DNA of 64,000 nt from Lunularia cruciata (lineage: Eukaryota > Streptophyta > Marchantiopsida > Lunulariales > Lunulariaceae). Below, piece after piece: positions 47,125 to 58,070 of this stretch. The first letter of the stretch is position 1. Each line of letters begins with the position of its first letter. The translations under genes were made by a program, and so were the position numbers. The stretch is taken from the NCBI GenBank assembly GCA_948567375.1, contig OX419758.1, positions 43,963,001-44,027,000 of the forward strand. Direction: 5' to 3'. The notes under the pieces were generated by a model that saw only the letters and a program-made list of their open reading frames with translations, ran no database searches and was not told where the DNA came from.

Positions 47125-47652
47125 TAAAGCAAGGAGGGGAAAAGTGCAACCACATAGAAAACACAAAGGATTGGAAGAGCACATCAAAGTGTACAAGGGT
47201 GAGACAAAGGTAAAATGGGGCTAAGCCCCAATAGAGTCGATATGAGAAATCTGCCCTACTGCACCTAAGATATCCGAGCTATGCAAGTCGTACGGTCTAC
47301 AAACAACTGGAGCATCCAAAGAAGCATTACCTAGTGTTATTTCTCTCCTATGGATTGCACCCACCATTTCACTCTATAGAGCAATGGACACATGCTATCT
47401 GAAATATGCTACAAAGTATGAGAGTGAGAGTGGGAGTGGTACCCCTGGCGCCTAACATGATAAGCTCTTGCACACTCCTTGACAAATGTGTCAAATGCTG
47501 TGTCTATTGCTCTATATAACTCCAAGGCTAGAGGAACAAAGAGGTGATCTCACTACATACCCTTATACTTGGAGACCTTGCGAGCTGCTGCTTCACTTGC
47601 TGCCTATCCTCCCTCCAAGACTATATCATGCGTAGGGTCCGTAACCATGCAA
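47125..47652 (-). mobile_element. LINE copy D, 3' end only
   Basis: About 530 bp matching the 3' end of copies A-C: CACATAGAAAACACAAAGGA near 47152, GGGGCTAAGCCCCAATAGAG near 47218, AATCTGCCCTA near 47250, and the coding tail with GAGGAACAAAGAGGTGA near 47531. It is 5'-truncated at about 47652, as is usual for LINE insertions. Confidence 0.75.
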
Positions 47653-48934
47653 TAAACAAAATAGAACATTAATACCAAGTCAACCATACCATTGGGTATT
47701 TTTAAGTCTTTGTACCAACTTGAGGTACCCGGTAAGTAGAAATGCCAATTTTAGATTACCATTAAAGCTATCTCTCAACTTTGATCTAATAACCCTATAC
47801 AATATGCCCAGCGTGAAATAGATGGTATAAGTTGTAGAGATTTAGATAGACTCCATCCGGAGACAAAGGAAGTTCCATTGTTTGCAATACACAAAATATC
47901 ACTTCATTTTTTGTATTTTTTTCCTTATATGTACAGGTCTCTTCTGCACCAAAACTATAGATAATACGGTCCTAAATCATGGGTGAGATTTACTAGAGGC
48001 AATGCAATAATATGCATCTTGTAGAATTAGTCACACAAAATCCCTCCGGAATTATGCACCATACTCGCTAATTAATCTTTTATAAAAACTTTTAACTCTC
48101 TAAGATTAATAGTTTTATACACACTATATTTTTAACATGATTGTGAATATTCTGAATATCACACAAGAATAATATAAGAATTTATGGATTGATTATATCA
48201 TTTAGGAAATATCCAAAGTTACAAATATACATCTCTACTCTAAATTAGTGAAAAGTGGCGACACAAGTCCTTTCCTCTAAGGTTCTAATCAAAATATACT
48301 TTCAAAGTTTCGAGGTTTCAAGAAATGTACTAAAATTGTCTCACCCTTGTACGGCTGGATGGGTCTTCCCATCTTTCGTGTTTTCTCTACGGTCGCCATC
48401 TTCTCTGAAAGGTGTGTGTTTATCCCGAGACTGTTCATTTAAACAGGGTAGTCTATAGTCAACCGAGGATGCAAGAGATGTATTTCCATAGACGGTGTTG
48501 ATTTCATAGACTAGGCAGAATAACAAGTACCCTAATTGACAGGTCGGAAGATATCACGTCTTCCCAAAAGAGGTCGTACCTTGATCTGCACTTTTACTGC
48601 AGATCGAATCAATCTGCAACAAAACGTTGGCGACAAAGGTGATATGTTTGAAATGTGGAAGTTACTGTGCATCCCACTATTCTGCTTTGCAATGTGCCAT
48701 TATAAGAATGGATCCAAGCACATGTTTTGTCACTTTCGCTCGATACTTGCTAGTACGCTTGCTTAATCACAAACTTCGACATTTTAAGGAGTCCCGAGTG
48801 CAGCACTCAAGCTCGAATCCTTGGGATATAATTTTTTGTTATAATTACATCCACATTCGCTCCAAAAGTCGTACCTTCCCTAAGAACAGGTTAAAATTGA
48901 AGAAGTGGGTCCCAAAAGACCAAAGGAGACCATC
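47653..48934. other. Unassigned DNA containing a stray LINE 3' tail
   Basis: Mostly unrecognised. From about 48250 it is richer in CpG than its surroundings. At 48337-48405 it holds the LINE 3'-terminal motif alone, in plus orientation (TTGTCTCACCCTTGTACGGC, then TCTTCCCATCTTTCGTG). The frame at 48627-49007 reads CLKCGSYCASHYSALQC but matches nothing I can defend. Confidence 0.4.
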
Positions 48935-49390
48935 TCCCTGCAGTAGCAGCTCACAAGGTTTCAGAAGTCTAGGGGTATGTAGGGAAGTCCACTCTTTGTT
49001 CATCTAGCCTTGGAGTTATATAGAATTATGGATACGGCGTTCAACACATATGTCGTAGAATGTACGCGAGCTTATCATGTTAGGCGCCATTTTCACTCTC
49101 ATACTTTGTAGTATATTTTAGATAATGTGTGTCCATTGCTTTACTGAGGGCAATGGCTGATACAATTTCTTGGAGAGCAATCACACTTGGTGATGCTTCT
49201 TCGGATGCTCCAATTGTTTGTAGACCGTACGACTTACATATCTCAGATATCTTATGTGCGTAGGGCAGATTTCTCATATTGACTCTGTTGGGGCTTAGCC
49301 CCATTTTACCTTTGTTGTCTCACCCTTGTAAGGTTTGAAGGAGTCTTCCTGTCCTTCATGTTTTCTATGTGGTTGCCCTTTTTTGTCCCA
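48935..49390 (+). mobile_element. LINE copy E, 3' end, plus orientation
   Basis: Plus-strand frames match the LINE tail in pieces: AAHKVSEV, ALELY, MDTAFNTYVVECTRAYHVR (near 49030-49085). The 3' region follows: TTTGTAGTATATTTTAGATAA, GACTCTGTTGGGGCTTAGCC, TTGTCTCACCCTTGTAAGG, and TTCATGTTTTCTATGTGG at 49356. Opposite orientation to copies A-D. It is 5'-truncated. Confidence 0.72.
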
Positions 49391-50974
49391 AAAGACTGAA
49401 TAACAGGAGAATGAAAGCTCTAAAAGATACATAATGTTGTGAGTGTATGTGCTCAACAGCCATGCCCTACACAAAGTACATATCGTCCAACCTAAATATT
49501 CAAACTTCATTACATTATATTGATCTATTTTAATATCTCATCTCAAGTAACCATTGTGTTCTAGAATTCTTTTCTCTCATTTATTTTTCCTTTTCTATAT
49601 TTATTATCATAAGTATTCTATATGTATTATAAAGGCATCCTATTCTTTATTAGAGAATTTTTATTTTTATCACCCTCTTTTTTATATGCATTTTTTCCCA
49701 ATATTGGTAGTATGAAATTGTGTTTCTTTTCATGTAGTTTTAATGTTTAATATTTTACTCAACTTCATATGAGATTATTACTCTTTTATAGCACTGAGTT
49801 TTAGGTTTCAAAATATTTTTGGCTAGTTCATCTGCATTTATAAATATTTTATTCAAGGCATTAATTTTTGGAACATAAGGAAATTGTAAAGCTTCTCAAA
49901 AATTTACAATATAAAAAAATAATAAATGTATAAAAAAATTCTGAAAAAAACATAAACTTCTAATAGGTGTTCAAAAAATTCATTCAATAAAATATATGGT
50001 TTAACTTTATTGATAATATCAATTTATATTTAAAATAAGTAAAATATAGAGAAATAAAACATATAAATTGAGTTCTATATTTATTTGATAAGTCTTGTGT
50101 AAGATGTACCATTTTGAGTTTTGATTGAATAATTGCAATAAAAAGTACAAAATGTGCAAAATACTTGTAGTTTTTCTCTTGCAAAGTATATTCTAAGATT
50201 TTGTTATGACATAAAAGAAGCCTAAAAGTATCCGGTAAAAGAATATGCCAAGGCAAATTAGACTATGGTACTATATAAGACAAGAACACAATAAGGAATG
50301 TTTGTTAAACAAAGTTTGACTTATAACAAAGATCTCATTTTGTTGTGGAAGAAGAGAGATATTTCATTAGAAAGCAATGGTCAAGAACTTTCCAACAAGC
50401 ACAAGGTTGGCTTATTGGTGAAAGGGGGTGTTTGGAAAGGCCAAAACTATATATGATGGGACTGCGCTTGAGGTAGCTTAGAACTAAATATCAATCTTAG
50501 TAACGTTTTGAATTGATTTTAGAGTATAAGGTGGATCCCAAGGGTAAGTAAGATTTGGATTAGTTGCTAATTTAGGACATCTTGGATCTTTTTAAGCACT
50601 AATCTTTTTACTTAGATTCAATTGTAAAGCTTTGTGTAGTGGTTATGAATACTTAGAGAAATGTCGGTTTATCTTAAATAGATTCTATGAAAAATGTGCT
50701 TCTAGATGGAATTTATATCACATAAGGATCTTGGATTGTCAAGAAAGTATATCCTGTCATGATTTGCTTGCCATAGTCATGTGATTGGTAAGTGTTTATA
50801 CTATAACCAACCATTAAATTAGAGTCTATTGAGCTTGAAAGTTTGCTCAGGCTTGGAATAGAAAAAAAATTAAAAAAAAGAGGTTATAGATGATGCTTAA
50901 TACTTCAATGCTAGTAGTATAACACAATACCAAGCTTGTGATTTTCAAAGTATAATTTCTACATATAGCTTAAA

Positions 50975-51240
50975 GATTGACATTTAGATGAATGTAAGTA
51001 AGGAAAAACTAATCATGAAAAAGGATTTTAAAGAAACCTATACAATTTCCATGATATGATGTTTAGATGAATGTAAGTAGGGATAGACTAATTGATGAAA
51101 AATTATTTTAAAGAAACCTATATCAATTTCCATGTTATGATATTAGACGTATGTAAGTAGGGATAGACTAATTGATGAAAAATGATTTTAAAGAAACCTA
51201 TATCAATTTCCATGATATGATATATTGGCATGCAAATAAG
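50975..51240. repeat. Three tandem copies of an about 82-bp unit
   Basis: Units begin near 50983, 51061 and 51143. Each contains GA(T/C)G(A/T)ATGTAAGTA(A/G)GGA, then ACTAAT, GATGAAAAA or ATGAAAAAGG, TTTTAAAGAAACCTATA and AATTTCCATG. The second and third are the closest pair. Confidence 0.85.
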
Positions 51241-52279
51241 GAAGAAGTTGAGGCATTTTTAGCACATGCCTCAATCTTAACTTGCAACTCATCTAGATAG
51301 AAAACTCAAGAAAAGATAACAAGAATTAGCTTGTTATGCCATTTACAAGTGAACTTCTTGTAAGAGAATTTCATAGCTATTATGATTGATTTTCTGATGG
51401 TGGGTGTATTATGCTTTATTCTGAAAGATAGTTATAGCTCTAATCCATGGAAACATTTCATACTCTTAGGTAAGTCCTTACTTTGATATGTAGTGTAAAG
51501 ATGGTAAGAGTGATTCCTTCCTTTATGCAAGAAGTTACTTATTTTAGATCTTATGTTGAGTACTATATACATATGTTGATAGGTCAATCTTCTTATGCTA
51601 CTTTTTGCTTTTCTATGTTAGATAGTATTTTAATCTTCCTTTCAAGTGAGAGAAAGTTATAATATACCTTAGTTACTTTTAAAAAGTAAGTCTTAATTGA
51701 AGACAAAATCTCATAACACCAAATTGTTTTTTTTAAGTCAGTTATCTCTTGGTGAACTTGTGTACAAATCGAGGATATATCCAGAGTAAATAGAGATACT
51801 GGTTTCTCAAGAATTTTGTCAAGCATTCTCACAGAGGTTTGAAGAGGACTATTGTAAGAATGAGCATGATTGCCTGTAGTATATCATAACATATTAAAAG
51901 AAAGTGTTTTTACTTTAATTTAAGCTGAAAGGGGTAAATATGATATCAAACTAGTATAAAAATTTGGAGTACAGGTTTTTCCAAGAGTGTAACAAGACCA
52001 TAACAATCATTAAAAATTCTCCATTGTTTTTAGAGTCGATTAATATTGTAAACTTATGAACTTGGAAAAGAACTTAAAGAACATCTAAAGATGCCTTTAT
52101 AAAAGTCAGAGCAATGTTTGGGGTAGAGGCCCCTTCAGCCCGAGAGGCTTTATCCGTTTGTTTTGCAGGACAGTATTTTAATATTGTGGTGCTCGACAAA
52201 ACAAAATCCCCTTATTGTTGGCCCATCAATCTAGTTTTTGGCTCTGGTAGATATTATAAGTATATAAGGATCGTCATTA

Positions 52280-52435
52280 CTATGTGTAAATATGCCTCGG
52301 ACAGATTACATGTAGATTGGAAGAACACTTGATCTTGTAAGTCACAAAAGTAGTAGTTATATGTAAATATGCCTCGGGAAGATTAGATTGGAATAACACT
52401 TGATCTTGATTATGTTAGTCACAAAAGTAGTGCAA
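52280..52435. repeat. Two-copy direct repeat of about 75-80 bp
   Basis: ATGTGTAAATATGCCTCGG near 52279 recurs as TATGTAAATATGCCTCGG near 52359. Both are followed by AGATTA, GATTGGAA, AACACTTGATCTTG and AGTCACAAAAGTAGT. Confidence 0.85.
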
Positions 52436-52484
52436 TCACCTACAACAAATTAATCATAGAAATTGAATAGTGACATTCAGTTCA

Positions 52485-54230
52485 TATGAATTGTTGTCAC
52501 GACATTTGTAGTGTCGCATTTAGATTGCTCTGACATTGGAGTTGCAGTGATAGTAGTTAGAGTTATTTCAGCAGTTTCTCAGAGACTACTTTTTTGATGG
52601 TCAGATTTTGTGTTTGGGGTACTGACTTCATGGTGGGGCCCACCGTCACTTTGCACCGTTTTCACTGTCGAGTGTGCCGTTAGCGGGAATGTTAGGGTTC
52701 AGACCTAGCTCGAGTCCAAGGGGTATACTTTCAAAGTGCAGCTCCAGAGAGCTCACTTCTCTGATGTTGAGCCTTTGAGATCCTAACTATGGTGGACAGA
52801 GGCCGGTGAGCATCACTTGGATTCTCTATGCTTGAGTGAGTGTGACTTGACTGTAATCAATGCCTAGTTGTTGGCAGTTTATAGAGTGACAGATCAAGTA
52901 CTGATCTAAGTTGAGCTAAGTTGTTGAGTTGAGTTGAGAGTTGTAAATAATCTGATTACATCAGAGAAGTGAAGTCAGGGGGAAATTGAGTGTAGGAACT
53001 TTGAGTGTTGGTGGTATCTCCAAGCTCGGTGGATCGTTGGTAGCTTGATTCAAGTTCAGCTTTTCCTAGTGTGCAGAAGCTCATTCGATTGTTGCAAATT
53101 TGGCATTAAGGCAGACGGTGTGCAGAAGTGCTAGCCAATTTTTGAGCAAAGAAGGAGCAAATTTTGAGCAGTGGTTGTGATTTTGAGCTCAAGAGGTGAA
53201 GACATGATCAATTTGTTGCAAGTTGGGCTCAGAAATTCAAATTGAAGGTGGAGTTGGGAAGCTATTCTCATGAATTTGTGATTTGGAGAAACCCGTGTTA
53301 TCAATTTGACTCAAGTAGAAAGTTAGTGGGGGATTTGATGGACATCCAAATTTAGGGTTTATGTCAGATTTTGGCTAGATTTTACGTCAAATTTGGAGGA
53401 CTTTTGCTAGTTTGGAGGACTTTTGCAAGTTTGGAGAAGTTTCACCAAACTTGCTGGCATGAGGCTAGCTACTTTAGAGTAGATCTTGGTCATTGGTTGG
53501 CAAAATCTGCCTTTCTTGCTAGATTGTGCACAATAGTGTTTGATCCCTAGATCTTTTGTTCCTAGACTAGTGCCCTAGCCAACTGGTCCACCATCACTTG
53601 TTGTCCTAATGACCGTGCCACTGTTATCTATACACATGTAGCTTTGGCTAGGAGAGGCAATTTGATCTCATTCTTGGTGATCCTAGTAGCTTAGTATTTA
53701 GATACGAACTTCTCTTATGTCAAATGCCAAATGGTGGCAGAGTCAATCCCGTGTTGTTTTATGAGATGGTGAATTTTTGTTTAGATTTCTTGTGATTGGA
53801 CCCGCTCCATTCTCTGCTTCCTATTTGTGCACCACTTTTGTGTGAGGTGCCTTGACACCTGAGCGTTGGTGCTCTGGTGTGCTCTCGGTAGTGGGGTTGG
53901 AGTGATGACCAGTCAAACTACCTTTGTTTCTCTTTGGTGAGGCAGGAAATGATGACCTGGAGACCGTGAGAGTGCGTGTTATGATAGTAGGTTACAAGTT
54001 GCACTTTCCCCTAGTGTAGTTATCTCAATTAGAGTTACATTAGTGGGTGGTGCTTAGTTGGTATTGGCACTTGGTGGTGTTGGCACTTGGTGGGGTACTT
54101 GCGGTTGCGACTTGCGGTTGCAGTTTGTGGTTCTAGTTTGCTATTGCGGTTACTTGGTCACGACAGAGTTCTTTGGGGATTCTAGAGGAGATAACCATGC
54201 AATATGTAGTGGGTTTACTCGGAGTGGTAC
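52485..54230 (+). repeat. Putative 5' LTR of element 4
   Basis: Base composition changes at about 52480 to more GC and CpG, like element 4 further on. The stretch ends at a primer site (54232-54240) and carries no recognised coding region. Its left edge and terminal TG...CA cannot be fixed because the matching 3' LTR lies outside the window. The LTR call is inference from position. Confidence 0.35.
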
Positions 54231-54231
54231 T

Positions 54232-54240
54232 TGGTATCAG
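54232..54240 (+). promoter_or_regulatory. Primer-binding site of element 4
   Basis: TGGTATCAG matches the first nine bases of the tRNA-iMet primer site. It is followed 13 bp later by element 3; element 4 DNA resumes at 59924 with gag. Confidence 0.6.
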
Positions 54241-54407
54241 CATGTATCTCAGGTGTAACAATATGGAGTTTAGCGACGAAGTCAGTTGGGCTCACAAAGT
54301 AACACATAAGACAAATTAGCCTAGAATATTCCGGAAGTATCTAGGAAGCTTCTTGGGAAGCTTCCCGGTTAGCTTAGCTTGCATCTTAAGTAAGTAGCTT
54401 CTAAAAG

Positions 54408-54425
54408 GAAGCTTCTAGAAGCTTC
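54408..54425 (+). promoter_or_regulatory. Perfect heat-shock-element-like motif in 5' LTR
   Basis: GAAGCTTCTAGAAGCTTC equals GAA-nn-TTC-nn-GAA-nn-TTC, four alternating units, about 140 bp upstream of the TATA box. The 3' LTR keeps the pattern at 59647-59664 with TT instead of TA in the middle spacer. Binding by heat-shock factor is inference. Confidence 0.6.
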
Positions 54426-54567
54426 CAACTAGCTTAGCTTGCACGTCAAGTAGGCGGCTTCTAGAAGGAAGCTTCTTGAGAAGCTTCCTAATTAACTTGG
54501 CTTGCACTCTAAGAAAGCGGCTTGAGGAAGCTTCTTGAGAAGCTTCTCAAGTGCCTTGTATGCTACC

Positions 54568-54575
54568 TATAAATA
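54568..54575 (+). promoter_or_regulatory. TATA box of element 3 5' LTR
   Basis: TATAAATA, at the same LTR position in elements 1 (7526) and 3 (3' LTR, 59807). Confidence 0.75.
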
Positions 54576-54680
54576 CCAAAGCCAAAGCTCATGCTAGGCA
54601 TTTGGAGTTTTCCCTCATTCAAGTGTCCCAATGTGAGTTTCCATTCTCCTATTTCTCTCCTCAGATTTGGTCTTTTACAT

Positions 54681-54692
54681 TGGTATCAGAGC
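54681..54692 (+). promoter_or_regulatory. Primer-binding site (tRNA-iMet type) of element 3
   Basis: TGGTATCAGAGC, one base after the 5' LTR. Confidence 0.95.
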
Positions 54693-55900
54693 AGGAATGG
54701 GATGGATGGAATTTATGGACCACCAAATCCACTTCCACCAAACCATTGGGACTTTCATGTCCAGATATTACCAAAGCATCATTTCGCACAATTCATCACC
54801 TCGCGCTTTGGGCAGGATTTTCTACATATGATCACCGTGTCAGAGGAACTTTTGATACTTCCAATTGTAACTTATGGAGAACGGTGTACGTGTTGTATCT
54901 ATGTGTTAATCAACTAGATAAATTGAATGTAGTGGAATAGAGTAGTAGCAATGGCGGCAATACCAAATGTTATCCTTGCAATGCAACAACAAATCGAGCA
55001 TCTTACTTGATTGTTGGATGAACGAGACCAACAACGACGAGAACAAATAGACAGAGCGCCAGTTCAAGATGGAGAAGATCGCATTCGATTTCTAAAACCC
55101 AAGGTGTTTGAAGGCAAGAATCTTCCAGGCACAGTGGAGAGTTTTGTGTTTGATTGCGAATGTTACTTTGAAGTCACCAATCTTCAAGACGAGCGGAAAC
55201 AAATTCTCTTGGCTTCTAGCCAATTGGATGGCGTGGCAAAACTTTGATGGCGATTTTGAGTAGAAAGAGCTGAACGACAAATTGTTACACTGATTTTGAC
55301 ATGGGCAGAATTCAAAGATGCAATACTTGGTCAATTTCAAATGATAAATGCCACCCAAGCCGCACAAGATAAATTGGCGGAGTTGAGGCAGATTGGCTCA
55401 GTGAGAAGCTACATCACACAATTTCAGAACATCATCATGCAAATTCTAGATATCCAAGAAGGTGAAGTTCTGGATCGATTTATGCGAGGATTGAAGTCAT
55501 GAACCAAATTGGAGGTGACCATGTGGGAGCCACAAAACATAGAAGAAGCTATGCAATTGGCTGAGCGTTTTGATTCCTTGGTTGCAACAAATTGGTCTTG
55601 ACCTCGACCTGCACAAAGCCTACCAATACACTACGCATGAGTGGAAGAACCGGTACCAATGGAGATTGATGCTATCCAACAAAGACCACTTGGCACAGAA
55701 GATAGAGAAAGATTACGAAAAAATGGAGGTTGCTTTTATTGTTGCCAAGTTGGACATCGCATTGCTGAATGTCCACTTAGGCAATCTTGACAAGTTGCCC
55801 AGATGGAGTTTGTGGAAAAGAATGATCAAGGAAACAAAGAATCCCAGTAGGAGATTTCGAGCCGCCTACTGGGAGCTTGATTAGTTCCAATGGGATTGAA
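54693..55900 (+). pseudogene. Element 3 gag
   Basis: The start region MDGIYGPPNPLPPNHWDF lies near 54703. Then come the frame 55011-55247 (RDQQRREQ, RFLKPKVFEGKNLPGTVESFVFDCECYFEVTNL) and the capsid core 55296-55502 (LAELRQIGSVRSYITQFQNIIMQI, FMRGLKS). A TGA after LKS near 55501 interrupts a conserved SRTKLEV context. A knuckle-like region follows near 55730-55790 (CxxC poorly kept). Gag forms the virus-like particle. Two frameshifts and several stops break it. Confidence 0.78.
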
Positions 55901-56310
55901 AGCTCGACCTATGTAAGTTTGCAAGGTACAATATCTAATTGAGGTTGTAGGATTTTGGTTGATTCAAGAAGTTCAGAGAATTGCATGTCTATGCAAGTAG
56001 CAAAGGAATTGGGTATTCCTATCAAGCCAGTGATTGGAAGTAGTTTGATGATGGCGGATGGAAGAAAAGGTTCTACATTCCGCACCTCGCATCCTATTAC
56101 CTTCAAGATTGGGAAGGAGTATTTGGAGTGTATGAGGTTTGTAGTGGCACCTCTACACTATGATATCATTATGGGTCTACCTTGGCTTGAACGTCATAAG
56201 GTTCAATTTGATTGGACCCGACGTCAAATTCAAGTACAACACCAAGGTAGGAATTTCCGATTAGGTTGTCTGGCACCTCTGAGTAAGACACCTAAGAATA
56301 GTCAGTTCCA
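55901..56310 (+). pseudogene. Element 3 aspartic protease
   Basis: The 132-codon frame from 55955 starts VDSRSSENCMSMQVAKELGIPIKP, where D-S-R stands in for the catalytic D-S/T-G. It continues ADGRKGSTFRTSHPITFKIGKEYLECMRFVVAPLHYDIIMGLPWLERHKVQFDW, the full length of the domain including the conserved I-x-G-x-P-W-L segment. It ends FRLGCLAPLSKTPKN before the tandem repeats. Gly to Arg in the active-site triplet would impair it. Confidence 0.8.
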
Positions 56311-56490
56311 AGATGGGAAGTTTGTTGAGAAGGTAGCCATAGAGCAAATCTAGAAGAGAGATGAGTCCCAAGATGGGAATTTTGCCAGGAAGGCAACCAT
56401 GGAGCAAGCTTGGAAGAGAGATGAGTCCCTAGAAGGGAAGTTTGTTAATGAAGCAGCCATAGAGCAAGCTTTGGAGGAAGATAAGTCTGT
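56311..56490 (+). repeat. Three 60-bp tandem repeats coding a 20-residue unit (element 3)
   Basis: Same array as in element 1 (QDGKFVEKVAIEQI-, [40 protein letters not shown]). Conserved positions are Asp-Gly-x-Phe at the start and Glu-Gln in the second half. The first unit ends in a TAG at 56351. Confidence 0.85.
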
Positions 56491-57239
56491 ATTCACGATG
56501 TGGATCAAGCCAATTGCACAAGAACAATCTGAGGAGGGCCAAGTGCCGCATCAAGCAACGGTTGATTGGATAGTTCAAGAGTTTGCAGATGTGTTTCCGG
56601 ATGATTTGCCAAAGGGATTACCCTTTGATCGAGGTATGCCCTTCAAGATCGAGTTATTGCCAATGAGTACTCCAGTGAGTAGACCAATCTATTGGCTCTC
56701 ACCAAAGGAGTTGGAGGAGTTGCAAACAACACTTATAGAGTTGTTGGAGAAGGATTTCATACAACATAGTACCTCTCCGTGGAGAGCACCGGTACTATTT
56801 GTTCCAAAGAAGGATGGAGGACTTTGTTTCTATATTGATTACCGTGGGCTCAATAAGCAAACCGTGAAGAATGCATATCCCTTGCCTCGGATCGATGACC
56901 TGCTTGATCAATTAAGTGGAGCACGCTTCTTTTCCAAGCTAGATCTTTGTAGCGGCTATTGGCAAATTCCTATTGAAGGAGAGGACGTGCAAAAGACTGC
57001 CTTTTGCACAAGGTATGGACATTTTGAGTGGAGAGTTCTACCTTTTGGACTCACTAATGCTCCAGCGGTCTTCATGGATCAGATGCATCGGGTGTTGGAG
57101 GGATTATTGGATCAGTCCGTGGTAGTGTACTTAGATGATATCTTAATCTATAGTAGGACAGAGGCAGAACACAAGAATCATGTGCGAGAAGTCCTAAGAC
57201 GACTATGACAATGGAAATTTTACTGCAAGAAGTCAAAGT
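56399..57239 (+). pseudogene. Element 3 reverse transcriptase, near-complete core
   Basis: Open frame 56399-57208 (269 codons) covering the last repeats, [21 protein letters not shown] (about 56565), [89 protein letters not shown] and [10 protein letters not shown]. The catalytic Asp of KLDL and the YLDD pair are intact. A TGA at 57206-57208, shared with element 1, cuts the frame before QWKFYCKKSKC. The enzyme would copy element RNA; the core itself looks competent. Confidence 0.88.
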
Positions 57240-58070
57240 GTGCTTTTTGGCAGAAGGAGGTTACCTTCTTGGGTCATAAGATCTTATCAAAAGGGATCAA
57301 GATGGAAGAAGAGAAGATCAAGGCCATTACTGATTGGCCTACCCCAAAGGATGCTACCAAAGTACAAGCATTCAATGGATTGGCCAGTTTTTACCAACGG
57401 TTCATCCACTATTATGCTCATGTGGCTGCACCATTGACTGACCTCTTGGGAAAGAACTCGAGCTTCCAATGGACCACCAAGCATGAAGAAGCATTCTAGA
57501 AGTTAAAGCATATGGTGTCTTCAAGACCCATTCTTTAACCATATGATCCTCAACTACCTTGTGTAGTTTATTTTGATGCTTCTAACTTTGCAATTGGAGC
57601 TGTGTTGCAACAAGAATTTCTAGATGGACTGCATCCTATTGCCTTTGTGTCTTGCCGACTAAATACAGCTGAAAGAAATTACTTTGCTTGAGATTGGGAA
57701 CAACTTGCAATGGTATATACCACCAAGGTATGGAGGCATTATCTTTTGGGGAAACAAGTGATCATGCAAACTGATCACAAGCCATTGTTGTAGACCTTAC
57801 ACTTAGAGCACATGAAGAGTCGACATCATCGATGGGAAGAGCAACTCCAATTGTTTGACATCAAACTTGAGTACAAACCAGGTCGGTTCCATGTCATCCT
57901 TGATGCTCTATCACAACGACTTGATTTGAAGTCTCTTCCTCTCATTGCGGTAGCAATTACGACGGTGTCAATTGATCCCAAGATTCATAATGAGTTTTGG
58001 TTAGCTCTACAGCAAGATCCCTTCTTCCAAATGGTACATGGTCAGCTAAAAACATGTGACAAGTAGTACA
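57240..58070 (+). pseudogene. Element 3 RT connection and RNase H
   Basis: MEEEKIKAITDWPTPKDATKVQAFNGLASFYQRFIHYYAHVA (57299-57430), TAG at 57497-57499, VYFDASNFAIGAVLQQ (57567-57612), TGA at 57689-57691, TDHKPLL then TAG near 57791, and the frame 57812-58066 with LQLFDIKLEYKPGRFHVILDALSQRL. The RNase H acidic positions Asp (YFDAS), Asp (TDHK) and Asp (LDALS) are in place. It degrades the RNA strand of the hybrid in active relatives. The first two listed stops are shared with element 1. Confidence 0.82.

Larger units (their letters stand above)
49391..52484. other. AT-rich gene-free DNA with tandem repeats
   Basis: Very AT-rich, with no frame over 90 codons and no recognised domain. Contains the two repeats listed separately. 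Confidence 0.45.
54254..54679 (+). repeat. Element 3 5' LTR (family A)
   Basis: TGTAACAAT to TCTTTTACA. Contains a perfect four-unit heat-shock-like element at 54408-54425, further GAAGCTTC/TTCTAGAA pairs up to 54540, and a TATA box TATAAATA at 54568-54575. The promoter for the element RNA must lie here. Confidence 0.95.

Noticed and set aside
48400-48800. Possible pentatricopeptide-repeat gene (STEDARDVF and CLKCGSYCAS segments)
   Set aside because: Only two weak snippets in separate frames with stops; no repeat periodicity of 35 residues could be followed.
50975-51240. CRISPR-like array
   Set aside because: Units are contiguous 82-bp repeats without unique spacers, and the genome is eukaryotic.
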